From: Epiperipatus broadwayi
Lineage: Eukaryota; Onychophora; Udeonychophora; Euonychophora; Peripatidae
Assembly (NCBI GenBank): GCA_028023455.1
Contig: JAQFVV010000142.1
Coordinates: 1,621,941 to 1,685,940 of the forward strand
Direction: 5' to 3'
DNA: 64,000 bases
The position numbers and the translations under genes were made by a program. This document shows positions 12,348-25,700 of this stretch, in pieces. Position 1 is the stretch's first letter. Each line of letters opens with the position of its first letter. The notes under the pieces were generated by a model. The model did no database searches, was not told the DNA's origin, and saw nothing but the letters and a program-made list of their open reading frames with translations.

Positions 12348-12449
12348 GTAATAATAATAATAATAATAAGAAGAAGAAGAAGGAGGAGGAGGAGGAGGAA
12401 GAAGAAAAAGAAGAAAAAGAAGAAGAAGAAGAAGAGGAGGAGGAGGAGT
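12285..12449. repeat. Microsatellite tail of LINE copy 1
   Basis: A compound purine-rich tract starting right after TCAATAAAGTATGTTTTG: GAA units, about 22 TAA/AAT units with one TAG interruption, then interspersed GAA and GGA units. Every long open frame through it (poly-Asn, poly-Glu and others) is a low-complexity artefact. Microsatellite tails of this kind mark the 3' end of some LINE clades. Confidence 0.9.
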
Positions 12450-12602
12450 TACAAATTCATTCACATCATGCTAAAAAAACAGTGGATTACTTACAATCTA
12501 TAATTCAAAATAGGAAAAAAAAATTTTGCCATTAATTATAAAGAGAACTTCAGTCGTCTGAACTGCAAAAAAATATAATAATTCCACCGGATTATATTTA
12601 AA

Positions 12603-14089
12603 ATGGACACTGAAAGTCAGAGTCCAGCCAAGATGTCTGTCAATATAGGCACTGTCAAAAATTCCTATGCTCAAGTAGCAAAGCAATCTTCTTCTGTAGA
12701 AGTGAAAAAAAAAATTAATCGCAGATGGTTAGCAGAATGAGAGTGCAACAAACACCCAGATTCCATCGATCAATCAATGGAGATATTTTGAAATTAGATT
12801 TTTCACCTAAAACAATGGATACTGATACTATTGAGACACAAGAAGCTTGGGTCAATGACAGTCTGAAAAAAATTACAGAAGTTTTCAACCAGACTATACC
12901 TAAAGATCTGTTTAATTCATTTAAATGTTTTTTTACAGACCGTTCAATTGTAATAGCAATAACAGATAATAATTGTTCGCTCTATAGATTCCCTAAAGAT
13001 CTATTATTTGAAGTCATTAATAAAAAAAATCTATGAAATTCGATCATACGCATTGCAGATCATGCAAATCAATGCTATATAGCAATTAAATTTGACAATG
13101 AGAAAAATTAAGAAAATTTCAAAAAAGAAGTTAAAATCTTGAACCAATACGCCTTAATAGTAGTTAACCTGAATAGAGAATATCATATTACAGGCCTCTT
13201 AAAAAATGCATACTTTGGTTATTCCAGTGCAGATTTTGTTAAACTAATGGAGCCATTCGGAGAGATGATAAATTTTCAGCCCATTTATATTAAAAATACA
13301 CCAGTACCTATATTCGGTAACAGTTTTACATATAGAGTGAAATTGCGAGAAAATATAATTCCTGAAAATATCCCTACACAAATAAAAGACCAAGAGGCAT
13401 CATTATTTTTCATTATAAATGGACTCAAGCCGCAATGCTTTCATTGTAAAGAACGTGGTCCACTTAATCAGCTATTGCCCTAAGCTACACTGCACTAAAT
13501 GCAATATGAGAGCATTCCCCACTCACCAATGTCCAAAAGAAATTAACACTTGTCAACAAACTGAATTGATAGCTGAAGAATTTTTTGTCCCGAAGCATAT
13601 ATCAGAAGAGAATAAAAAAAAATAGTAATAGCGATAGTGAAATAATAACTCCACAATCAATTGAGCTTGAAAATGATATAAAAATTCCTGTGGCTGTTAT
13701 TATAAACTCATCCCCCATTAACAAAACATCTCCTAACATAATGGAGATTATTGCTATCTCTCCAGCTGAGGTAGTAGCTGCCACTCCTCAATTTAGAAGA
13801 AAACCAGGCTGCCCTCCAAAAAAAATTAAAAAAGTAAAGAATTTGGAATATGAAAGTAGCGACGACGGTGAAGTGCCTCCTGAAGCATCTGAAACTAAAA
13901 AAGCTAAAACCGCTCAATATCAAAAAAAAATCTGATAACCTATCACTATCAACAGAAGAAGATAGTCCCATGGAAGAGGTAAGCAATAGTTATACCCATT
14001 CTGATAATACTATATACAAAGAAACAATAGCAATAAAGCAAATGTTACCAGGTGATACAATTAAAAATCCAGTACATAATCATATATAG
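12603..14089 (+). pseudogene. LINE copy 2 ORF1, gag-like zinc-knuckle protein
   Basis: The likely start is ATG at 12603 (MDTESQSPAKMSV), which runs into a stop after about 45 codons. The frame resumes from 12725 after a presumed indel near the poly-A at 12705-12714. In-frame stops occur at 13034-13036 and near 13109. The knuckle CFHCKERG...HLISYC is split by a frameshift near 13455. It is followed by CTKCNMRAFPTHQC in the second frame. The C-terminal third, in yet another frame, is rich in Ser/Glu with a basic, AT-hook-like RRKPGCPPKKIKK. Such proteins package LINE RNA; the function is inferred from the knuckles and the position before the endonuclease. Confidence 0.8.
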
Positions 14090-14229
14090 TAAAATTGTCT
14101 TTTTTTAATTTGTCAATATGAATTTTTGCTCGCATTTATTATTGATTATTATTTTTTATATATACAATTAAGAACTGATATAGACTTGTATAATATATAG
14201 AATTAACACACATTAAATGAAACAATATA

Positions 14230-15374
14230 GGAGTTTTTAATGTCAGAGGGTTAAACTCTCTTGAAAAAATTGATCTTCTTACTAAATGGTATGACTTTGT
14301 TAATCCACACATACTCAGTGTTATAGAAACACAAATTTACTGTGGATCGCAAATTAATCCACCAAACAAACTAAATAGCAAAGAATTTATGGCTTTTTCA
14401 AATACATCTGACACACCATCAGCAGGAACAGGAATCATTATCGACAAAACTGCCCATTCAACTCTTTTAAAATATTATATATTGACGCACACATACTAAT
14501 AGTCACTATTCACCACAAAGCTATAACACTAAACATTGCAATTGTATATATCCCTCCAGGCCCCGTCATTATAAATAAATTAATCCTAATTCTGAACTCC
14601 AATTTTGTGGACACAGCACATCCAGTATTACTTATAGGGGACTTTAACATGTCATACGAAAAATTTACCAATAAATGGCTTCATCATCTGTCATTTCCCA
14701 TGATGAGTGGGAGAGGATTTCTGCCAGAGAGAGCTGTATCATTTAATAATGGAAGATTTTCATCATTGATTGATCTAGTCTTTTATTTCCCATCATTGCA
14801 TAACATGATGAACATTTTTCTAAAGAATTCCTCTCTATCTGATCATGCTGCCATCATAGTATCTCTGGAACTTAATTTCAATATCAGATCAAAAATAATC
14901 CGAACCATCAGAGTTCTTCTTCCATCACGCACTCCAGAATTACTTTTCACAGAAATATATATCTATTTGCATAAGATAAAAAGTATACAAATGGACCGAG
15001 TCGAAGCATGGCACGCATTTGTCAATATATTATCATTTAATATTAACCATCTTACCAGAACCACACCATCCCCAACTAAACTATTAAACCTTATGGATGA
15101 CACTTATAAAAAAATTATTACAACATCACAATCTAACTATGATCACCCCAGATTAGTAGCATTAAAAAAAACATATCAATCAATTTCAGAACAGCTTAAA
15201 GAATATATTGCCACAAAAAAAAGTATACTTAAACAAGCTTCACATCTTAACCAGAAATTACATCAGATGAGCATTAGGTCACCCTTCTCCAGTTCAAGAA
15301 CCATCAGCCATAAAAATACAATCACATACTGTTTGTGGAGATTTCATGTTGGAGCAATTATTTTCATTTTTTAA
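14230..15374 (+). pseudogene. LINE copy 2 endonuclease domain
   Basis: An apurinic-type endonuclease of the EEP fold, expected to nick genomic DNA to prime reverse transcription. Motifs in order: GVFNVRGLNS (from 14230), VIETQIY with the catalytic Glu, GTGIIID, a frame change near 14480, IVYIPPG, LLIGDFNMS (Asp at about 14640), SSLIDLVF, and LSDHAAI with the conserved Asp-His near 14838. The uninterrupted part is 255 codons from 14607 and continues as a linker to 15374, where a stop intervenes before the reverse transcriptase. All visible catalytic residues are kept, so loss of function is due to frame breaks. Confidence 0.85.
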
Positions 15375-15399
15375 AGATAAAATTTCAAAAAAATCATCC

Positions 15400-16600
15400 C
15401 TTAGATCCATCACAACTTTTATACAGTAGATCAGAAAAACAAATTCAATTTGCTTCTAATGATTTTGTACAAAAAATAGAGTCAACACCAGATTCATGCC
15501 ATCCTGGAATAGATGGGTATATTCTCATCTTAATTAAATTACAGCTAAGTATATGTCTAACCTTACAAATTTTTTAACTAAAGACATATATAGAATACCA
15601 GGTTTTTATCAAATATCGCTTGTACCATTTATGAAAAAAAAAGAAATGGTTTCATTAATAACAAACTTACATCCAATTTCAATGTCCTCCCTTGGAATAA
15701 AAATTATAGAATCCGTAATTAAAGACAAAATAGAGCCATATATTATACCAAAGATTTCAAAAATGCAATTTGCTAAAAAGGAATCTTCAACTGGACAGGC
15801 AGCTTTTCTATTCAAATCAACTATAGAAACAATAAGAAACAACAAAAAATACAGTCCTATAGTTGTTCAACTAGACATAGAAGCAGTGTTTGACACAATA
15901 CCAATAAATACACTACTGAAAACTCTAGAACAATACACAGTACCAAAAGCCTACCTAAATCTACTTGCTAACCTATTAATAAACCATGAAATATACATTA
16001 CTCTAAATGGAAAAACTTCACCACCAATAGTACCTCATCAATCCATCCCACAAGGATTCCCTCTTAGTGTGTTGTTATTGACCGCCTACATAAATCCCCT
16101 AATTAAAATCATAGAGAATGAATTACCTGGAACTTAGGTACTCTGTTTAAATACTAACATCTCATGTATAGCTTACATGGATGATCTTGCAATTTTTTTG
16201 GACATCTCAAAAACACATTCCTAAACTTCTAAAGATACTTTCTAATTATGCAAATGAATATAAATTAACATTTAACATGGGGAAATACTTGTGCCTGGCA
16301 AATTTTTACTGGCAGCAGTATAGCAAAACATTTTAAAGGTAAACCTAATCCATTTCTTGGTTTCAATTTCTATCTGTGTCATTCACCAATGAGACTACTT
16401 ATACAAAAAATCTTGTAAATAAAGTAGAAAGTATAGTCAATTCACTAACAAAAGCCTACCTTTCACTGTACACAAAGATAGCACTTTTTAATATGTTAAT
16501 CATGACAAAAATTACTTATTACACTCCAACAATACTTTATACTAAGGCCTTCACAAATAAAATAGACTCACTTTGTAGAAAACTCTTGTGGGGAAAATAG
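15400..16600 (+). pseudogene. LINE copy 2 reverse transcriptase domain
   Basis: Visible motifs: HPGIDGY (fingers), then from 15553 a 194-codon open stretch with NLHPISM, VVQLDIEAVFDTIP (motif A, catalytic Asp) and SIPQGFPLSVLLL (motif B). An in-frame TAG at 16135-16137 precedes AYMDDLAIFL, with YMDD at 16174-16185 in the same frame (motif C). The thumb follows in broken frames (LTFNMGKYL). The residues needed for catalysis are present but cannot be translated as one chain. Downstream 16376-16600 encodes the CRKLLWGK segment shared with copy 1. Confidence 0.88.
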
Positions 16601-16645
16601 TGATCACAATATCAGTAAAACGGCTAAGAAATTCACTCTCACAAA

Positions 16646-17416
16646 ATGGTCTGGGACACAATTTATACCTTCAGAATTCAAAAAATGCTAAACATAATCT
16701 CTGCATGTGCACAAAAATTTTCATACCTACAAATAGCCTGTAAAATCACCCCACAGATAAAACAACTTTTTACAAGGATTCCTGAAGACACTACTTGCAC
16801 CATTACTATCTATAAAAAAAACTTAAATTTTAATCCACCTCAAAATAAATTTAAGTACTGGGAAATAAATTTGCTTTTACACCCGTCACAAATTGATGAA
16901 AAAACTGTACTTAATATCACCAATAGACAACTATACCGTAAATTTAAATTCTGGTCACTTGAACCAAAATATTTTGATTTTCTTCTTAAAATTAACCTTG
17001 ATTCTCTACCCACACAGCATTTTTTGAAATATAGAAGGAACTGTCAAAGTGTAGACAATTTATGTAACCACTCCCACAGAGACTCAGAAACACAGGATCA
17101 TATTTTTTTCTCATGTCTAGGACTAAATAGCATCCGTTCAATAATAAATACACTATTCAAAAATAAAAGAATAAATATGGAATGCCTATTTGCCTCATTT
17201 ATAAAAGGAGTTTTTGCTGAAATAAGAATCAGTGTATTTATTCTCTATGCTTTATGGTGTACAAGGTATAAATTCATGTACAATAATAATCCAAGAAGGC
17301 ACCCGAACACATTCAAAAATAAACTGGATAGTATACATGAAAGAGATAAGAGGATTACAAATCACACAACATTTATTGGCACCTGGTATCTATTGCAGTT
17401 ACCATCAAACTTATAA
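16646..17416 (+). pseudogene. LINE copy 2 C-terminal region with zf-RVT-like motif
   Basis: An uninterrupted 256-codon stretch after the reverse transcriptase. A zf-RVT-like core is visible: INLDSLPTQHFLKYRR, then LCNHSHRDSETQDHIFFSC, with ET-x-x-H-x4-C as in the family, although the first CxxC appears to have lost one Cys. It ends with LYALWCTRYKFMYNNN and a charged ERDKRI. The same architecture is seen in LINE copy 1. ATG 16646 is only the first Met of the open stretch; the protein would be the ORF2 C-terminus. Confidence 0.8.
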
Positions 17417-17617
17417 AAAATAGAAAGTCACAAAAGATTTAGAAATGTCAAATTAAAAAGTTACAACTTGCCACCATTGAAAAAACATTATATGATACTG
17501 AACTTTTATATCTCTGCCAGCTTTACAAACAATTGACTGTCTGTATAATAATCAAGAATAATATGTAAAAAAATTGTGTAACCTTTTTAAGTTATTGAGT
17601 AAAGTCCTTTGAAAGAT

Positions 17618-17642
17618 AATGATGATGATGATGATGATGATG

Positions 17643-17707
<65 letters not shown>

Positions 17708-17973
17708 AAGAAGAAGAAGAAGAAGAAGAAGAAGAAGAAGAAGAAGAAGAAGAAGAAGAAGAAGAAGAAGAAGAAGAAGAAGAAGAAGAAGAAGAAGAAG
17801 AAGAAGAAGAAGAAGAAGAAGAAGAAGAAGAAGAAGAAGAAGAAGAAGAAGAAGAAGAAGAAGAAGAAGAAGAAGAAGAAGAAGAAGAAGAAGAAGAAGA
17901 AGAAGAAGAAGAAGAAGAAGAAGAAGAAGAAGAAGAAGAAGAAGAAGCAGAAGCAGCAGCAGCAGCAGCAGCA
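17618..17973. repeat. Compound GAT-AAT-AAG-CAG microsatellite tail
   Basis: Four pure triplet blocks follow one another: GAT (about 17618-17643), AAT (17643-17679), AAG (17678-17946, about 89 units without interruption) and CAG (17947-17973). Adjacent blocks mostly differ by one base per unit. It begins right after the LINE 3' end, so it is the expanded tail. A long pure AAG/CTT tract can form triplex (H-DNA). The poly-Lys, poly-Arg, poly-Leu and poly-Phe frames through it are artefacts. Confidence 0.95.
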
Positions 17974-20879
17974 ATAAATCAAACATTAACATATAACTTG
18001 TTCTTATAACTAATTAATTTTATAATAATAATAAAAATTATTTCTCATGGAAATGAAATATTGTGGTTCAACCCCTTAAATAATTATATTTTATTTAAAA
18101 AAACAATAAGAAATAACTTATTTTTAATCATTATTGATTTCAGTGGTAAAAACTCAAATTGTTTCTTTTATTATTATTATCACTAAATGTCAAATTCTTT
18201 TTTAAAAAATCATTTTTGTTCATATCTTAAAAAAAGAAAAGGTTGTAGTATTTATTTTTAGATTATTCTGTATGTTATGCAAGTTATTTTATCATTATTA
18301 AAAACAATAAGAGTAAAGAAAACTTTCTAAAAAAAATATTTTTGTTTTGTTTTGATATTCTCTTTTATCCAAAAAAAATCTAATGGATTTACTCTAAAAG
18401 ACTTTTTTTTTATAATTTTGTGAAAAAAATGTAAACATATTTTACATGTAATTTTGCATTTATTAGGATCTATTGACTATTAGTAGATAAATTTAATAAG
18501 GAGTATCGTTGCAAGCTAAATGTAAATATTAAAGTGATCAATATCCCATACTACTAAAATTTAAAGGATTAGCCTTATTTGTCAGTCTAAACATTATAAA
18601 ATAGCCATTTTTATACACTACTTTCTGATATATAGAGATAATCAGTTTAACAAATGATATTATATGGAATATCTAAACAGATTCAAATGTAAATAATGCA
18701 ACCAAATATTAATCTTCATATGGAAGAGTTCTTCCTGCTAATATATAAACTACAATTAATACTTTTAAAATTTATATGTAATATATTGTAATGGTATAAA
18801 TGGGAATAATGAGAAACACACTGTTATGTACACAAATTAAGGCATTAATTTTTTGCATAAATAAAATTAAGTGAAATGAGAGAAAACTCTTTGGTCAGTC
18901 TTAAAATTGAGGTAACAAAATTAAGTGTACAATACCCAAGAAACAGAGAATCTATTAAATCTAATCAAATTCAAAATACATAAAATAAAATAAAAGTATT
19001 GAAATGAATTAAATAAATAAAGAGTTATGTATATGCCCTTGTTTTAAATTCCTAATCCATACCAATACTCTCTAAAATAAAATGAAATAATAAGGAATGC
19101 TAGCTTTTGTGGATATACTATAAATTAAAAGGTAATGATTTAAATATATTAATTAGATAAAATTGATGTGAAATAATAATGTTTAAACTAGATGCTAGTT
19201 AAAATTCATTTATCTATATCTATTTGAATACAAATTATGGTTATTACCCTTAAAGGATTTGAAATAAATAAAATTTGGAACTTCTAATTTAATAAAATAA
19301 TGATGTCAATTTTATTTACACTAAATAATGATAATGAACAAGTAAAACTAAGGACATTATAAAATAAAATATAATATATAGTTATCATGTGCATGTTTGT
19401 ACCTATGAGTGATACTGAATGACATACTTATTTCAAACCAAAGGAAAACATCCATTTACATTAATTTTGTTAAAGTGGTAGATAAAATTTACAAGGAATC
19501 CTTAACTTCCTATGATTTGTTACTATAAAGATACTAAAAAATTTAAACAAGTTATTCAGATAAAAATTAAATGAATAATTATTTATACTTGCCAACTAAT
19601 TATTATGATTTTACCCTGATTAAGTATATGTTTAACCATTTCTTTAACTCCCTGGTGTTTTTTTCACATTACATCTTTTTTATTTTGGTTTTTGTGTTCA
19701 ATGTAAAATTTAAAATTAAACCATTATTACTTATCAGAAAATAGTAAATTTCACTTCATTTGATATTTTTGTTTACTACTGAAATAAATTTTAAATGTTC
19801 ACATTTTTTTTTCTATAAATATTTAAAAAATGAGATTGTAATCAAAAGAAAAAGATTACATGTCATCATTTCTAGAAAGATTATTTTTATTTTACAAATT
19901 TAATGAAATCTTTATTATTTGTCATTTTAAAAAAAAACCTGAACAAATATTTATTTATTTTATATCTAACAAAATATGCTTTAAAATTTAAAAATGTTTC
20001 AATATTTATTGCAAAATAATGATAATTTCATACGCATTATTATAATTAGTTTTCATATGTAGAAAGTTAATCTTTTAAATAGCTTAAGACAGATATGCAT
20101 TATGCATTAATATAGCTTTCTATTTTTGAAAATAATGTATTTCCATTCAAAATAAGTTATTAATAATTTATATTTTGATTTTTAATAATTATTGTATAAA
20201 TTATTATATAAAAATATCTTGAACTGCAATAAATTCACAAATAAAAATGTTTTTGGTTATTTGAACCAATTTATTCGAACAATGTCATAAAAATCATGAT
20301 GTCAAAAACCTATCAGAAAACAATAGAGGAACTTGTCAGGATGGAGCTAAATTCTATTGTTTTGAGGAATTTTTTTGATTTTCTTGCCATCTATGGAATT
20401 TTTTCAAACTAAAATTTTACATTATAATGTATGTAGGAAAATGTATAATATAATACTTGTGGACATTTTTACTAGAGACCAAATTATATGAAAAAATAAG
20501 GCAATTAATATAAAAACCAAGTATTGTTAACAAAGAACTAGTCATTAAGTGATCCTTCAACTACACATATAATAAAACTTAAAATAAAATTGAACAATCT
20601 ACAGTAAAGATGAAATTCTTGATATGCAAAGTCCTATTGCACTTCAGATTTTATAATAAAATCCATATATCCCATAGCTGTGGGGAAGCAATAATGCAAA
20701 AAGTATTGTTTGAAAATTATTCCATCAGTTAGAAAATGTGACTTTATCAGAAATTTTTTTTAGGCATGTTAATCCATTTCAAGAGATTATTACATAATAC
20801 ATGCACATAAAGCATCAAATATCAATAGATGTTAATTTTCATAGATGATTTCTCTGATTTCTATTATCATAGTTTTCTT

Positions 20880-20880
<1 letters not shown>
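17974..20880. other. AT-rich spacer, nothing recognised
   Basis: About 2.9 kb of very AT-rich sequence with A and T homopolymers and no open frame of note. No exon-like, RNA or repeat signal that I can name. Confidence 0.5.
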
Positions 20881-22253
<1,373 letters not shown>

Positions 22254-22255
22254 TT

Positions 22256-22259
22256 TATT

Positions 22260-22302
<43 letters not shown>

Positions 22303-22303
22303 A
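22256..22303. repeat. (TA)n-(TG)n microsatellite
   Basis: TTTATATATATATATATATG passes into about 12 TG units. The short open frame across it is low-complexity. Confidence 0.9.
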
Positions 22304-22655
22304 AGTAATGATAACTATTTTAATATTGAGTAAATATAATGTTTAAAATTTACCAAATCTATTTTGAATTATAATTGAACTGTTCTCTAGCTGCCAAAAA
22401 ATGGACTAATTCTTCTCATATTTTAGATCTTTTTCTTTATAGTTATGCAGAACAGTAACAATCAGAGAGAAAACTTAAACCAGCCTATATATTATTTTAA
22501 ATGGACTTGGTAAATTTCATATGATCTAATATTTATATTATAGTGGTCACCCAGCATTGCAAGCATATACTGAATTGTTAATGATTATTTAAAGTTCTTT
22601 TAAATTCAAAACATTATTGTTATGTTGAATGTGCATGTATATGTGCACATGAATG
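22304..22655. other. AT-rich spacer, nothing recognised
   Basis: No feature found apart from short homopolymers. Confidence 0.5.
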
Positions 22656-22657
22656 AA

Positions 22658-22727
<70 letters not shown>
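22656..22727. repeat. (TA)n microsatellite
   Basis: About 36 TA units with one CA interruption near 22695. Confidence 0.93.
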
Positions 22728-22730
<3 letters not shown>

Positions 22731-25700
22731 CATGTTACTTGAATAACTTAAATTCATGTAATATGATTTAAATAAAATAAAAAAAAAGAAGATTGTAATA
22801 TTTTTTTGTTTGGTTTGAAAAAAATTTAATTTGATCAGATTTACTATTAACCAAAAATGAATCTACAAACAATAATTAAAAGATAAGAATTATGTTATTT
22901 ACTTACTGATTAATTGTATATTTTAAATTAGAAATATATATATAAGAATTAATAAGAGAGGGAATAAAAAGGTAACATTTTTGTTATTAGTAGCTGGATT
23001 GGAGAGTTTAGAGGATACATTTTTTAACTTGATGAATACATTGTGGGTGAAAAATATATGGCAGTCAAAAGAAATTATAATGCTGTAATCATCCTTGCCA
23101 GAAACATAACATTTGCTTCATGGAATTCAAGAATTATTTATTGATATCTCCAGAAAATATGCAGTATTAAAAAATCTAAAATGCACTAACTGACACAAAC
23201 TATGTAAATTTATTCTGGAATTTCCTGAGCTTGAATTTCAATGCCTAACCCAGAATTAATTTTAATAAATGTTAATGGAAAATATAGGTTTTTATTTTAT
23301 CTTAAAAATGAAATATTTAAAAAAAACCAATTGTTCAAAAAAACATCACAATTTTAACACCATTCTGATCAGTAATCGAAGTACTAGTGATGGAATTTCT
23401 AAAAAAATATAAAATACCATGGAAAGTCTATTCATTTTAAACTTAAAAAACAATCTACTAAAAATGCCTTAAGTCAGTACAATCAGATTTCTTTATTAGA
23501 ATGCATTTTGTAAATATTAGTTTCCAAATATATAAAAATTAAAGATTTATGAAAAATTTACTTGAGAATATAATGTGGATAAATGCAAGTACAGATGACT
23601 GTATAGAGTTCAAAGTCAAGAGGGCATTAAAAACATTAAAACAGCAAAGGAATAAATTATGATTTCTACATTTCCATAGGATCAAAAGCAAAAATGTTAT
23701 CCAGGAAGTATTTATTTGTAATGAAACTGCGTTCTGATACATTAGTATCTTGACAAGATCAGTCTCACACTTTGTTGTTACATTTTATTTTAAAAAGTAA
23801 AAATACAACACAATAAGTTTTCTACTAATTTTATTTTTTACTAAATGTAAATTAACCCACTTGCAATTGCATACTTAGAACTATATTAAATGCAATGAAT
23901 TTAATTATTTCACATTATTTTAATAGTTTTGTTACCATATTTTTATGATCAAATAATATTTTACATATTTTTATAATTTTAAGAAATATTTTTTAATTCT
24001 AAAACAGTAGTTAATAATAAATCATTATAAATTAATATTTTTTAACAGATTAAAATGTTTGAATTTTATAATGTGTGAAAATATCTGTTGAATTTTCATA
24101 TGATAAAATTCACTAACATATTTTAATGGACTGGAATCAATGAAAATAGCAAATTGTAAACTCTTTTTGCATTCAAAAGTATAAGCTTTCGAAAGCAATC
24201 TCTTAATAAATATATAAATCAATAAATATATACAAATTTTTAGTTGAAGATCAATTTTATCATCTAAAAACTCTTCATGTTGACTAAAATAAATGATCTG
24301 CATTTTCCAGAACTGAAGAAACAGCATGATAGATTTCTCTTCAGAGACTGAAGTATTAGTTGTACAAGTACATTCTTTTTATTTAGCTTTTATTGCTAAA
24401 ATTTTATAAAAAGGTTTTCACTAATATTAAAATAAAGTAGTTATTTTCAAATATAAATCAATGAATAACTAAAGTAAAATTTAAAAAATCTTTTTTTTAA
24501 CCATCTCTCATAAAACACAGCTTTAATTCACTCTAAAACCGGCAATTTTTATTTATTGTAATGAATTTATGCTTATTTTAAAGCTTAAAAAGTACATAAG
24601 ATGATGCCCTCTCTAGAATTATTTTACAAGTAATAAATCAATAATATTTAAATTTAAAGTTTTAACAATGGGAGAAGGTGGACTTTCCTAGGCACTGATT
24701 GGTTGTTGCTCATATTGAACAAAAGGGAGCATTTGTCAATAATTTTCACCACTTCAACTTCTTTGTTTTGATTTTCAAAATAAAAAGGAATGTTTTAGAA
24801 TATTTTTTTAGAATTTTTTTACATATTATAAATTATTTTGATAAAATATTTTGAAAATAAAATTATTTTAGAAAAATAGTTAAGATTTTAGTAAAAATTA
24901 TTTACTTTTATATGAATGTAAATTGAGAAAAAAAATCAATGACATATGCAACATTTTCTAATAGGTTAAAAACATTCTTTTTTAGGTTCTCTGCTACAAA
25001 ATATATTTATAATTATAAATAAAATTTTATTTTTGGAAAAACTTTAATTCACTTTTATATTCTGACAAATTATTAATTTCCTTTCTACAAACAAAACTAA
25101 AATGAATATAATATTAAAAGATGAATATATATTTTTACTGCTGATTCTGTAATTGACCAATCAAAAATTTAGAGTTTTGACTCACTTGACCAAGCAGAAC
25201 TTTTGTCAAAGACTACAGTTAACAAGTTAAATAAGATGTATGGACATTTTATTCTATTAAAACTATGTGAATACAACTTTTTTCAAACATATTATTAAAC
25301 AATTACTATATCATTCTATTGTTTATTGCTGATTTTAAAAAAATTAAAGATTTTTTCAAGGTTCAAATCCATCACAATATCATTTATTCATTGTTCAGAT
25401 ATATACTATATAATTTTCATTTATTATCCAACAAAGGCTAGACATTTAATTTTGTGGATGTTGTTGGAGAGGTTAATAAATCTTTATTAATAAATTATAT
25501 ATAAATATTGACATATATAAAAGAAATTAAATTTAAATTGCATAGACAAACGTATGATGAAACTACAACCATAATGATTCAGGCAATCCAGTAAGTTGTT
25601 CAATTGATTCCAATGAATAATAATCCAAATCTGAACAGTAAAACATTATTTATTATAACTGGATGGGAAGAAATGGTGGAGAATGAGTGATGATCATACC

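Larger units (their letters stand above)
8430..12449 (+). mobile_element. LINE copy 1 (degenerate non-LTR retrotransposon)
   Basis: A non-LTR retrotransposon on the + strand. In order it has an ORF1 tail (8539-8937), an endonuclease domain (about 8943-9560), a reverse transcriptase (about 10520-11400), a C-terminal Cys/His region (about 11690-12049), a 3' UTR ending TCAATAAAGTATGTTTTG and a GAA/TAA/GGA tail. Many stops and frameshifts break ORF2, so it is inactive. Each part has a better-preserved counterpart in the same order in LINE copy 2, which follows directly. No RNase H domain was seen. The 5' boundary is uncertain; 8430 is a guess from the change of texture. Confidence 0.85.
12470..17973 (+). 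mobile_element. LINE copy 2 (near full-length non-LTR retrotransposon)
   Basis: It begins close after the tail of LINE copy 1 and runs to its own microsatellite tail. It has a leader, ORF1 with CCHC knuckles (12603-14089), ORF2 with endonuclease (14230-15374), reverse transcriptase (15400-16600) and C-terminal Cys/His region (16646-17416), then a 3' UTR ending TTGAGTAAAGTCCTTTGAAAG. No RNase H was seen. Single-base indels and stops break both ORFs, but every domain is present, so it is a younger or better-kept relative of copy 1. Clade is not assigned; the zf-RVT-like C-terminus and gag-like ORF1 suit an L1-like or Tad-like element. Confidence 0.88.

Noticed and set aside
12216-12535. Long poly-Tyr, poly-Asn and poly-Glu open frames
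   Set aside because: They are translations of the LINE triplet tail on both strands; no codon bias or flanking domain.
17552-17996. Poly-Leu, poly-Phe, poly-Lys and poly-Arg open frames of over 120 codons
   Set aside because: All are frames of the AAG/AAT microsatellite.
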